Of a stretch of 5,372 nt of DNA, positions 1 through 5,372 are shown piece after piece (positions within the stretch are counted from its first letter, which is position 1; each line of letters opens with the position of its first letter). The notes under the pieces were generated by a model, which made no database searches, was not told the DNA's origin, and saw only the letters and a list, made by a program, of their open reading frames with translations. Position numbers and translations under genes: made by a program. The stretch comes from an uncultured Thermoanaerobacteraceae bacterium (GTDB lineage Bacteria > Bacillota > DSM-12270 > Thermacetogeniales > Thermacetogeniaceae): NCBI GenBank assembly GCA_937914965.1, contig CALGIY010000002.1:1-5372 (forward strand). The letters run 5' to 3'.

Positions 1-110
1 CGGTTCTCGTGATCTTCCTCGCGTCCTACCCAGCCCTCGCTTGAGTTTTCGCCCACCGACATCCCCCGTGATCCCCCGATAGATCAGCAGAACCGTCCCC
101 CTGATCTATC
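1..110. repeat. Partial REP/MITE-like repeat element at left edge
   Basis: This stretch has no credible gene but has clear repeat structure. CGGTTCT at 1-7 is repeated inverted as AGAACCG at 89-95, about 80 bases apart. The right copy sits in AGAACCGTCCCC, so the left copy would be expected to continue as GGGGA outside the window. CGTGATC occurs directly at 8-14 and 67-73. ATCCCCCG is repeated in tandem at 61-68 and 71-78. A perfect 10-bp inverted repeat lies at 78-87 and 101-110. From memory, GGGGACGGTTCT-type ends are common dispersed repeats in Clostridia, often near Y1/RAYT transposases. That link is recollection, not tested here. No transposase is visible, and the element is probably cut by the window edge. 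Confidence 0.5.
78..110 (-). repeat. Perfect 10-bp hairpin just after the DUF2935 stop codon
   Basis: GATAGATCAG (78-87) pairs perfectly with CTGATCTATC (101-110) around a 13-nt loop, beginning one base past the TAG stop of the minus-strand gene. The position suits a terminator or a 3'-end stabiliser. However, the minus-strand sequence after the stem is G-rich rather than a U tract, so classical intrinsic termination is not supported. It may simply be part of the dispersed repeat that has inserted directly behind the gene. Confidence 0.55.
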
Positions 111-111
111 C

Positions 112-1026
112 CTATGGATCTACTGGCGGCCTTGCCCCGCAGGGTGCAGGAAGGCATCTCCGCAAGATCGTAAAATCCTCGATGGCCCGCTCTGCTTCCC
201 GCAGGACATGGTCGGCCAAAAGTGGGTCGATAATACTCAATACCCTGCAGGCGACCAGCAGATCTCGGGCGGTGCGCTTGAAGTCCCGCAGGTCCGCAGT
301 TGCAGCGATGGTCTCACCGGCGAAGCGATCCAACGAACCTACATTATATGGCTCTGGCAGCCCCTGCCCGAAAACAGCCGGCCTTCTAGGCGGCATCCCG
401 GCATCAGGAAGTTGAGAGTTTTCAAAGATCTGGGGTACAAGCATTGTTTCAAAGTCTTCAGCATGGAAACGCAGTTCATCAAACCGTCCGCTGAAATCAG
501 TGGCCAGACGGACAAACCCGCGCTCCGATGGGTCAAGCAGATGGGCGATGAATTTGCTGTGGTCAGCCATGATCCGCAGCCAGAAAACCTCTTCCTGGAT
601 GAACATCTCCACTGGCCCGACAGGGATCTTCTCATTTAACCGCACCAGGGCCGCTCTGAAGTGGATGGCCTCTCTCCTGATGTGATCCAGGAGAAGGGGG
701 AAATTGGCGCCCGCTCGAACTTTACAGCAGACAAGGGTTCTGAGGACAAGGCTCTTAAACTCGATGACCTTTGTCAGAAAGGCAATCACTGACCGGTTGA
801 ACTCAAATATCTTATGCTCACTTGGTGCCCCCGCAAGACGGCGGGCCTCATCCAGCAGCCGGGCAGCTTCATTCTCCAGGCGCTGCGCCTCAGAGCGTAA
901 AGCCTGTTCATCACAAGAAAGACCGAGCCGGATGAACAACAGGTGTTCTTTCATAATCCGCAGCCAAAAGGTGCTCTGCCGCAGGGATTCACTAATAAAA
1001 TAACTAGGAATAGGAATCACCCCCAA
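112..1026 (-). CDS. DUF2935 family two-domain helical protein
   Basis: The protein has up to 304 residues and matches what I know of the DUF2935 family, which consists of helical-bundle proteins of Bacilli and Clostridia with no established function. The same pattern occurs twice. Repeat 1 has ESLRQSTFWLRIMKEH at 13-28 and DHIRREAIHF at 114-123. Repeat 2 has EEVFWLRIMADH at 145-156 and DHVLREAERA at 272-281. Recurring acidic and His residues (E13, H28, E89, H115, E119, H122; E145, H156, D248, H273, E277) could form metal sites like those of ferritin- or hemerythrin-like bundles, but that is inference. There is no signal peptide or membrane segment, so it is probably cytosolic. The longest reading starts at TTG (1026) with only a weak ribosome site; GTG at 1020 or an ATT at 1011 are alternatives. 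A weak TAAAAT at 1047-1042 could be its -10. It is transcribed divergently from the TetR gene. Confidence 0.88.
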   Translation of the reverse strand: MGVIPIPSYFISESLRQSTFWLRIMKEHLLFIRLGLSCDEQALRSEAQRLENEAARLLDEARRLAGAPSEHKIFEFNRSVIAFLTKVIEFKSLVLRTLVCCKVRAGANFPLLLDHIRREAIHFRAALVRLNEKIPVGPVEMFIQEEVFWLRIMADHSKFIAHLLDPSERGFVRLATDFSGRFDELRFHAEDFETMLVPQIFENSQLPDAGMPPRRPAVFGQGLPEPYNVGSLDRFAGETIAATADLRDFKRTARDLLVACRVLSIIDPLLADHVLREAERAIEDFTILRRCLPAPCGARPPVDP

Positions 1027-1090
1027 ATGTTTACTCTGATCATTTTATGCGGGGGGTTTTGATGATGTTCTCATTATTACCAATAAATGG

Positions 1091-1119
1091 TTGACATTTC
1101 TATGTTGTGAGGATAAAAT
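1091..1119 (+). promoter_or_regulatory. Sigma-A promoter of the tetR-family gene
   Basis: A perfect TTGACA (-35, 1091-1096) is followed after exactly 17 nt by TAAAAT (-10, 1114-1119, five of six consensus bases). Transcription would begin around 1126, about 33 nt before the ATG. This is the best promoter in the window and reads into the TetR gene. Confidence 0.8.
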
Positions 1120-1129
1120 TAAAAAAAGG

Positions 1130-1145
1130 CCGACCGGTGGGTCGG
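1130..1145. promoter_or_regulatory. Candidate TetR operator (inverted repeat)
   Basis: CCGACC (1130-1135) and GGTCGG (1140-1145) are perfect 6-bp arms separated by GGTG. The repeat lies just downstream of the predicted transcription start and two bases before the ribosome binding site of the TetR gene. A protein bound here would block initiation or early elongation, the usual layout for TetR autorepression. The same bases in RNA could form a small GC hairpin near the ribosome site, which is an alternative role. No second copy was noticed near the DUF2935 or UPF0182 starts. Confidence 0.6.
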
Positions 1146-1147
1146 TG

Positions 1148-1156
1148 AGGGGGTGA
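1148..1156 (+). promoter_or_regulatory. Ribosome binding site deciding the tetR-family start
   Basis: AGGGGGTGA matches eight of nine bases of the ideal AGGAGGTGA and stands 5 nt (from the last G of the core) before ATG 1159. It overlaps the alternative GTG at 1153, which rules that codon out as the main start. Confidence 0.75.
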
Positions 1157-1158
1157 AG

Positions 1159-1734
1159 ATGGTGAAAAAGGAAATGATCCTCGATGCGGCAGCTGTTCTC
1201 TTTGCGGAAAAGGGGTACTACGCTACCACGGTGGTGGAGATCGCAGACCGGGTAGGGCTCGGGAAAAGCACTGTTTACGGGTATTTCTCCAGTAAGGATC
1301 ACATCTACCAGGAAACCCTGAAAGAAGGCCTGGAAACCTACATGGAGTCCATGCGGGGACGGGTCAAACAGCCGTGTTCAGTTCGGGATGTAATCATTGC
1401 TATTGCCACCGCCCACTTCAACTTTATCAAAGAGAACACCCCCCTGGCCCGCCTTCTCGGGGATGAGTATATTAATCCGGCCACCGCAGCCCGGGAATGG
1501 CTGCATCAACTGCGGGAGCGGCGTATTTCTATGTTTGCCTCCCTGATTGAGCAGGGGATAGAGCTGGGGGAGTTCCGCCCGGTCGATTCCTACTTGGCGG
1601 CGGAGGTGTTCCTGGGTGTTCTCGGTGCACTCTGCGGACCTATTTCCAATGGCAGTGGTGATACAGAACTCCCGAACTGGGAACGATTTCGCCGGGGTAT
1701 CGATCTCTTCTTCCAGGGGCTCCTTGAGGATTAA
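1159..1734 (+). CDS. TetR/AcrR family transcriptional regulator
   Basis: This is a DNA-binding repressor of 191 residues, typical for the family. The N-terminal TetR domain is unmistakable: helix 1 around 5-18 (ILDAAAVLFAEKGY at 7-20), then the helix-turn-helix at about 24-43 with EIADRVGLGKSTVYGYF and the following SSKDHIY. The C-terminal ligand-binding and dimerisation part (about 60-191) is all helical and ends FRRGIDLFFQGLLED; I cannot name its ligand. The start is set at ATG 1159 because AGGGGGTGA (1148-1156) is a strong ribosome site with 5-nt spacing. The upstream in-frame GTG at 1153 lies inside that site. It has its own promoter and a candidate operator upstream, so autoregulation is likely. 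It is divergent from the DUF2935 gene and convergent with the UPF0182 gene, whose stop codon overlaps its own. Which neighbour it controls, if any, is unknown. Confidence 0.93.
   Translation: MVKKEMILDAAAVLFAEKGYYATTVVEIADRVGLGKSTVYGYFSSKDHIYQETLKEGLETYMESMRGRVKQPCSVRDVIIAIATAHFNFIKENTPLARLLGDEYINPATAAREWLHQLRERRISMFASLIEQGIELGEFRPVDSYLAAEVFLGVLGALCGPISNGSGDTELPNWERFRRGIDLFFQGLLED
1731..1734. other. Shared TTAA: overlapping convergent stop codons
   Basis: The palindrome TTAA gives TAA at 1732-1734 for the plus-strand TetR gene and TAA at 1733-1731 for the minus-strand UPF0182 gene. The coding regions therefore overlap tail to tail by 4 nt. No intrinsic terminator is visible between them or just inside either gene, so each transcript probably extends antisense into the other. 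Confidence 0.9.
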
Positions 1735-4313
1735 CGGCCGGGTACCCCACCTACCCCTGGGTCTGGAACCGATTCCTGTGCGGGCGCATCGCCCTCGACC
1801 CCAAACAGTTTGTTCAAGGCTCCCCACAGGTCTTTGGCCATGACCACCCGGCCATCATAGAAGGCGATTACCCGGATCAACTCAGGCATAGCGCTCTCCT
1901 TGGCCTGCAGGAAGAGGGGTTCTACATAAAGGAGTTTCCCAGCCAGAGGGACAGTGATCAGATTCCCCCGGATCACCTGGGAACCATGCTGGTTCCAAAG
2001 AGTAAGCTGGGTAGAGATATCAGCATCCTGGTCGATGCTCGCCTCCACCTGCATCGGTCCATAGGCATGAGTATCCTTGGAGAAGACATCCAGCACCATC
2101 TCACCGTAGTGCTCACCATCACAGCGGACAGCCACCCAAGCCACAGCGTTCTCCCGCTTGACCGGAGTGAAGGGGAGAATCAGCACAAACTCCTCTTGTT
2201 CCTCGCCGGACAGCTTCATCATAGTATAGTATGGTTCGATCTCCTGACTAGCATCAGAGAACTTTTCAAAGGGGATCGCCCATTCATCTTCACGATTATA
2301 GAAGACCCGCGCATCCTGGACATGGTATTCTGAAAAAACTTCCGCCTGTAATTTGAACAGGTCCACCGGGTAGCGCAGATGCTTCCGGAGTTCAGAAGGC
2401 ATCTCAGACAAGGGGCGATAAAGCCCTGGGTAGATCTTGCTGTAAACCTCGACCACCGGGTCGGATGGATCGGTAGTATAGAAAGTGTACTCCCCATTAT
2501 AAGCATCCACAACCACCTTCACCGAATTGCGTGTGTAGTTGATGCCGTCCCTTAAGTCTGAATAAGGGTAATGACTGGCCACTGTATAGGCATCCAGAAT
2601 CCAATAAATACGACCATCTGCCACCACCGGGTAGGGGTCACGGTCAAGCCCGAGGTAAGGGGCTAACCGGCTGGCATCCTGGACGGTACGATTATAAAGA
2701 ATGCGGCTCTCAGATGTAATGTCTGAACTCAACAACAACCGCATATCTTTGAAGTGCAGAGCATAGAGAAGGCGGCTGAAGGGTGTGAGCTTTACCCCTC
2801 CCTGCCCCTTATAGTTGCAGTATATATTTTTCTCCCCAGAGGGATAATCAAATTCACCTGTCTTGGTATTGACCACAACCATACTGTCGGTCTGTTCCCC
2901 AAAGTAGATTTCTGGTTGAGTAACCTTGACCGCAGGAGATGCCGCTGTAGGAGGAATATCTTCCAACAAGAACAACGGTCTGCCCTCAGAAGTCACCTCA
3001 TTCACCGGGCTCGCTACAGCCCCATAGCCATGGGTATACTGAAGGCGTTGGTTGACCCAGGTCTGGGCACGTTCGGAAAGCTTGTCCTGGTTCAACTCCC
3101 GCACCGCAATCATCACCTGGCGGTAATCATCATCCACCACATAGCGGTCCACATCAACATCATGGAAACTGTAATAACGGCGCAGCTGCTGTAGTTGATT
3201 GTATACCTGCTGGATCGGACGAAAATCCCAAAGGCGGATGTTCGTCAGGGTAATCCGGTTATTATCCAGTACATCCTTATCTACCTTTCCAGCATCTGCC
3301 GAAGAAGTAACCGCACTAACACGCTTGACCCCATCCAGCCCATAAGCATAGCGAGTAGCCGCAATGTTGTGCTGGATATACTGCTTTTCCCGGTTAAACT
3401 CATTGGGTTCCACCTGGAATTTCTGGACCGCAGCAGGGTAAATGCCACCCAAGAGCAGGGAAGCAATGACCAGCACCCCAACCCCGGTTGCAACTGGAAG
3501 CACCTTCCCCCGCAGTAGACTGATAAAGACAAGGACTGCAGACACCAGTGCGATCACTACCAGGATTTTCAAAGCCGGGATACGGGCATGAACATCAGTG
3601 TAACCGGCGCCTAAAAATGAGCCCTGGCTGGTGGTAAGCAAACCGTAGATACTCAGGTAATAGCCCCAGGCCTTCAAAACAAACAGCCCGGCGATCAGTG
3701 AAGCCAAGTGCAGTTTGACTGGGGAGAAAACCCGCCACGCACCTTGCAAAAATTCACCAGAAGCCAGCAAAAAGTAAATCATTCCGGCAATAAAAAGAGC
3801 AATGATAAAGGCAGAAGCCGCTGAAGACTGCAGTAAGTCATAAAGGGGCAGTTTGAAGATATAAAACCCGACATCCCTGCCCAAAACAGGGTCTGTCTGC
3901 CCAAAAGGCACCGCATAGAAAAACTTCTGGAAAACCTCCCAGCGGGCACTAATGCTCACTGCAAAAACCAGTGCAAAGAAAGCACTCAGTGCACCCGCTA
4001 TATACTTACCCGCACCCGAAGAAACCAGGCGGCGCAGAGGGCTTACAATTGCCTCAAATGGATTGCTGTGAATATCAATAACCTGGTACGGCGGCAAAGA
4101 GCGGCGAAGATACGAAAAATTAGCCTGGAAGAAAGCAAAAAATACCAGGAAAACACCGACACCCACTACAAAGCGAGTCAAAAACAGCGTCCAGAAAACT
4201 CCCTTGTGCCCGAGAGAGGCAAACCACATGAAATCCGACCAGATCCCCAACGCCCTCCCAAGAAACACCAGGGCAAGGAACACGACCAGTAAGATTAATT
4301 TCCTGCCCTTCAT
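1731..4313 (-). CDS. UPF0182 (COG1615) family multipass membrane protein
   Basis: The protein has 860 residues and is of unknown biochemical function. It fits the UPF0182 family in length and architecture. The N-terminal third carries about seven hydrophobic segments, roughly at 5-23, 39-62, 102-124, 163-184, 200-224, 248-267 and 272-294. Family-like motifs include DPVLGRDVGFYIFKLP (141-156), GAGYTDVHARIPAL (235-248) and VEPNEFNREKQYIQHNI (301-317). The remaining part (about 300-860) is soluble, probably on one face of the membrane, with HGYGAVASPVNEV (428-440), RIYWILDAYT (568-577), GPMQVEASIDQD (752-763) and LLYVEPLFLQA (794-804). The last 20 residues are Pro/Gly/acid-rich and look disordered. 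The ATG at 4313 has a near-perfect AAGGAGGA site (4325-4318). The frame is intact. The gene is separated from the upstream flagellar operon by a terminator and converges on the TetR gene with overlapping stops. Confidence 0.92.
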   Translation of the reverse strand: MKGRKLILLVVFLALVFLGRALGIWSDFMWFASLGHKGVFWTLFLTRFVVGVGVFLVFFAFFQANFSYLRRSLPPYQVIDIHSNPFEAIVSPLRRLVSSGAGKYIAGALSAFFALVFAVSISARWEVFQKFFYAVPFGQTDPVLGRDVGFYIFKLPLYDLLQSSAASAFIIALFIAGMIYFLLASGEFLQGAWRVFSPVKLHLASLIAGLFVLKAWGYYLSIYGLLTTSQGSFLGAGYTDVHARIPALKILVVIALVSAVLVFISLLRGKVLPVATGVGVLVIASLLLGGIYPAAVQKFQVEPNEFNREKQYIQHNIAATRYAYGLDGVKRVSAVTSSADAGKVDKDVLDNNRITLTNIRLWDFRPIQQVYNQLQQLRRYYSFHDVDVDRYVVDDDYRQVMIAVRELNQDKLSERAQTWVNQRLQYTHGYGAVASPVNEVTSEGRPLFLLEDIPPTAASPAVKVTQPEIYFGEQTDSMVVVNTKTGEFDYPSGEKNIYCNYKGQGGVKLTPFSRLLYALHFKDMRLLLSSDITSESRILYNRTVQDASRLAPYLGLDRDPYPVVADGRIYWILDAYTVASHYPYSDLRDGINYTRNSVKVVVDAYNGEYTFYTTDPSDPVVEVYSKIYPGLYRPLSEMPSELRKHLRYPVDLFKLQAEVFSEYHVQDARVFYNREDEWAIPFEKFSDASQEIEPYYTMMKLSGEEQEEFVLILPFTPVKRENAVAWVAVRCDGEHYGEMVLDVFSKDTHAYGPMQVEASIDQDADISTQLTLWNQHGSQVIRGNLITVPLAGKLLYVEPLFLQAKESAMPELIRVIAFYDGRVVMAKDLWGALNKLFGVEGDAPAQESVPDPGVGGVPGR

Positions 4314-4317
4314 AACA

Positions 4318-4325
4318 TCCTCCTT
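4318..4325 (-). promoter_or_regulatory. Strong ribosome binding site of the UPF0182 gene
   Basis: On the minus strand AAGGAGGA precedes the ATG at 4313, with 5 nt between the AGGAGG core and the start codon. This fixes the translation start. Confidence 0.85.
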
Positions 4326-4357
4326 TTAATAAACTGCATTTAATGAATGTGGGCTTG

Positions 4358-4383
4358 AATATATTAATAGAAACTATTCTCAA
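4358..4383 (-). promoter_or_regulatory. Weak candidate promoter of the UPF0182 gene
   Basis: On the minus strand TTGAGA (4383-4378) matches five of six -35 bases and TATATT (4363-4358) matches five of six -10 bases, but the spacer is only 14 nt. The AT-rich stretch is the most promoter-like part of the gap between the terminator and the UPF0182 ribosome site. A separate promoter is expected because a terminator lies upstream, but this exact assignment is uncertain. Confidence 0.3.
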
Positions 4384-4463
4384 AAAATCTCTTCCCACGA
4401 AAGCATCTTTACTTAGTTTGATATCACCCACACCCATTCCTTCTTTTCCACCCATCAAAATCT

Positions 4464-4494
4464 AAAAGCCCCCTCCGGGTAGGAGAGGGCTTTT
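4464..4494 (-). terminator. Intrinsic terminator of the flagellar (flgE) transcript
   Basis: GCCC(C)CTCC at 4468-4476 pairs with GGAGAGGGC at 4482-4490 around a 5-nt loop, flanked by an A run (4464-4467) and a T run (4491-4496). Read on the minus strand the stem is nine continuous pairs, including one G-U wobble (4472/4486), followed by TTTT. Read on the plus strand the same position is a C-A mismatch. The stem begins only a few bases after the flgE stop. It should therefore end the flagellar transcript before the UPF0182 gene, though the flanking A and T runs could let it work in both directions. Confidence 0.85.
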
Positions 4495-4501
4495 TTGTCA
4501 A

Positions 4502-5372
4502 CTACCTTTTCAGATTAACCAGTTCCTGAAGCATCTCATCAGATGTAGTAATTACCCTGGAGTTAGCCTGAAAACCCCGCTGGGTAATGATCAGGTCGGT
4601 AAACTCCGAAGAAATATCAACATTGGACGATTCCAGGGAACCGGGCTTGATCGTCCCAAAGCCACCGATCCCGGACTCTCCGATAATCGGCTGCCCGGAG
4701 TTGCTGGAATGTGAAAACATCGATTCCCCTTCCTTGGACAACCCGGCCGGGTTGGAGAAGTTGGCCAGAGCAACCTTGGCCAGCTGCTGGGTTGTCCCAT
4801 TGGAGAACACCCCGATAATCGTTCCAGTCTTATCAAAGGTGAAGCTTTGGAGAGAACCATCCTTGTATCCATCCTGGTTCCTGGCAACCACAGAACTGCT
4901 GGCGGCATATTGGGTTACTTCCTGAAACCGGGGGGTAATCTCAACATCCAGTGCCCCATTGCCCGGGTTAAAGGCAATGGTTTCACTCCCAGATGTTCCA
5001 CTGCATTTGCCGCTGGCATCGATGGTGATCTGCCCGGAACCTGTTCCTGGCATAATGGGAATCTCGATTATTCCAGTGGGAGCTGCTTTGGTTACGGTTG
5101 AACTCCAATCCCAGGCCCTGTCCTCTACCCGGTTAAATGTCGTGGTTACTGTATACTCATTCCCCAGTGAATCAAAAGCCGTTTGGCGGACAACCCTGGG
5201 CCCGGCGGGTGTGAACTCGACCGGTTCGATAGAAGTCATGGTATCAGGGCCAGCAACAGTAAACTGCTGGGGTGATGCCCCAACAGCGGGGTTGTTGATG
5301 GTTACGTCAGATAGATCGTCGCCATCCACATCTACTGCCACCGGACCGCCTGTTACCGCAGCAACTTTCCCA
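4502..5372 (-). CDS. flgE: Flagellar hook protein FlgE (C-terminal part; 5' end outside window)
   Basis: About 289 C-terminal residues are visible. The frame stays open to the right edge, so the true start is outside; the GTG codon at 5341 is internal. FlgE polymerises into the flexible hook linking the basal-body rod to the filament, outside the cell after type III export. The visible part includes FDSLGNEYTVTTTF, typical of the FlgE D2 domain, then DGYKDGSLQSFTFDKTGTI and LANFSNPAGLSKEGESMF. The C-terminal D0 segment contains LESSNVDISSEFTDLI, TQRGFQANSRVITT and DEMLQELVNLKR, which is close to textbook FlgE and separates it from FlgF, FlgG and FlgK. One Cys (codon 5005-5003, in GKCSG) lies in the variable outer domain, which is uncommon for hook proteins. 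The gene is followed almost at once by a terminator, so it seems to end its operon. The rest of a flagellar cluster is expected to the right. Confidence 0.95.
   Translation of the reverse strand, partial: GKVAAVTGGPVAVDVDGDDLSDVTINNPAVGASPQQFTVAGPDTMTSIEPVEFTPAGPRVVRQTAFDSLGNEYTVTTTFNRVEDRAWDWSSTVTKAAPTGIIEIPIMPGTGSGQITIDASGKCSGTSGSETIAFNPGNGALDVEITPRFQEVTQYAASSSVVARNQDGYKDGSLQSFTFDKTGTIIGVFSNGTTQQLAKVALANFSNPAGLSKEGESMFSHSSNSGQPIIGESGIGGFGTIKPGSLESSNVDISSEFTDLIITQRGFQANSRVITTSDEMLQELVNLKR

Noticed and set aside
208..639. Plus-strand open frame of 143 codons inside the DUF2935 region
   Set aside because: It lies fully antisense to a gene with clear family motifs, has no recognisable protein pattern and no convincing ribosome site.
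1153..1158. GTG start of the TetR gene six bases upstream
   Set aside because: The GTG is part of the ribosome binding site itself and has no site of its own at a workable distance.
1740..1747. GGGTACCC palindrome after the tetR stop as a terminator
   Set aside because: The stem is too short, has no loop or T run, and lies inside the UPF0182 coding sequence.
1378..1827. Minus-strand open frame of 149 codons across the tetR/UPF0182 junction
   Set aside because: It overlaps two well-supported genes in other frames and its translation is low-complexity and Arg/Gly-rich, like a shadow frame.
2754..3194. Plus-strand open frame of 146 codons inside the UPF0182 gene
   Set aside because: It is antisense to conserved family sequence, and its His/Ile-rich translation resembles the reverse reading of the real gene.
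4120..4458. Minus-strand open frame of 112 codons covering the UPF0182 leader
   Set aside because: It has no ribosome site at its ATG, starts right after the terminator, and overlaps the strong UPF0182 start in another frame.
5339..5341. GTG as the start of the flgE fragment
   Set aside because: The frame continues upstream to the window edge without a stop and FlgE is normally longer at its N-terminus, so this codon is an internal Val.

Overview
This window looks like chromosomal DNA from an anaerobic, flagellated Gram-positive bacterium, most likely of the Clostridia (Desulfotomaculum/Pelotomaculum-type Peptococcaceae are my best guess). The reasons are a DUF2935 protein of the kind common in Bacilli and Clostridia, a UPF0182 (COG1615) membrane protein (known from Firmicutes, Actinobacteria and Cyanobacteria), strong AGGAGG-type ribosome binding sites, and moderate GC content. 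The taxonomic placement is inference.

Layout from left to right. Positions 1-110 are non-coding and carry inverted and tandem short repeats built around AGAACCG/CGGTTCT and CCCCC. They resemble one end of a REP/RAYT-type or MITE-like dispersed element that runs off the left edge. Positions 112-1026 (minus strand) hold a two-domain DUF2935 helical protein with no obvious canonical start signal. Positions 1027-1158 are a divergent intergenic region with a near-consensus sigma-A promoter (TTGACA, 17 nt, TAAAAT) reading right, followed by a GC-rich inverted repeat that is a good candidate operator. Positions 1159-1734 (plus strand) encode a TetR-family repressor, probably autoregulated. Positions 1731-4313 (minus strand) encode an 860-residue UPF0182 protein with about seven N-terminal membrane segments and a large soluble part. 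It converges on tetR, and the two stop codons share the palindrome TTAA. Positions 4314-4501 are intergenic, with the UPF0182 ribosome binding site and an intrinsic terminator. Positions 4502-5372 (minus strand) hold the C-terminal part of the flagellar hook protein FlgE, whose 5' end lies beyond the right edge.

Functionally, FlgE appears to be the last gene of a flagellar operon, closed 5 nt after its stop by a terminator. The UPF0182 gene is then a separate unit. The TetR regulator lies next to two genes of unknown function (DUF2935 divergent, UPF0182 convergent) and could control either, but only autoregulation has direct sequence support. I saw no CRISPR, tRNA, rRNA, toxin-antitoxin or defence system. 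The oddest signals are the left-edge repeat element, the unclear start of the DUF2935 gene and the shared stop codons.
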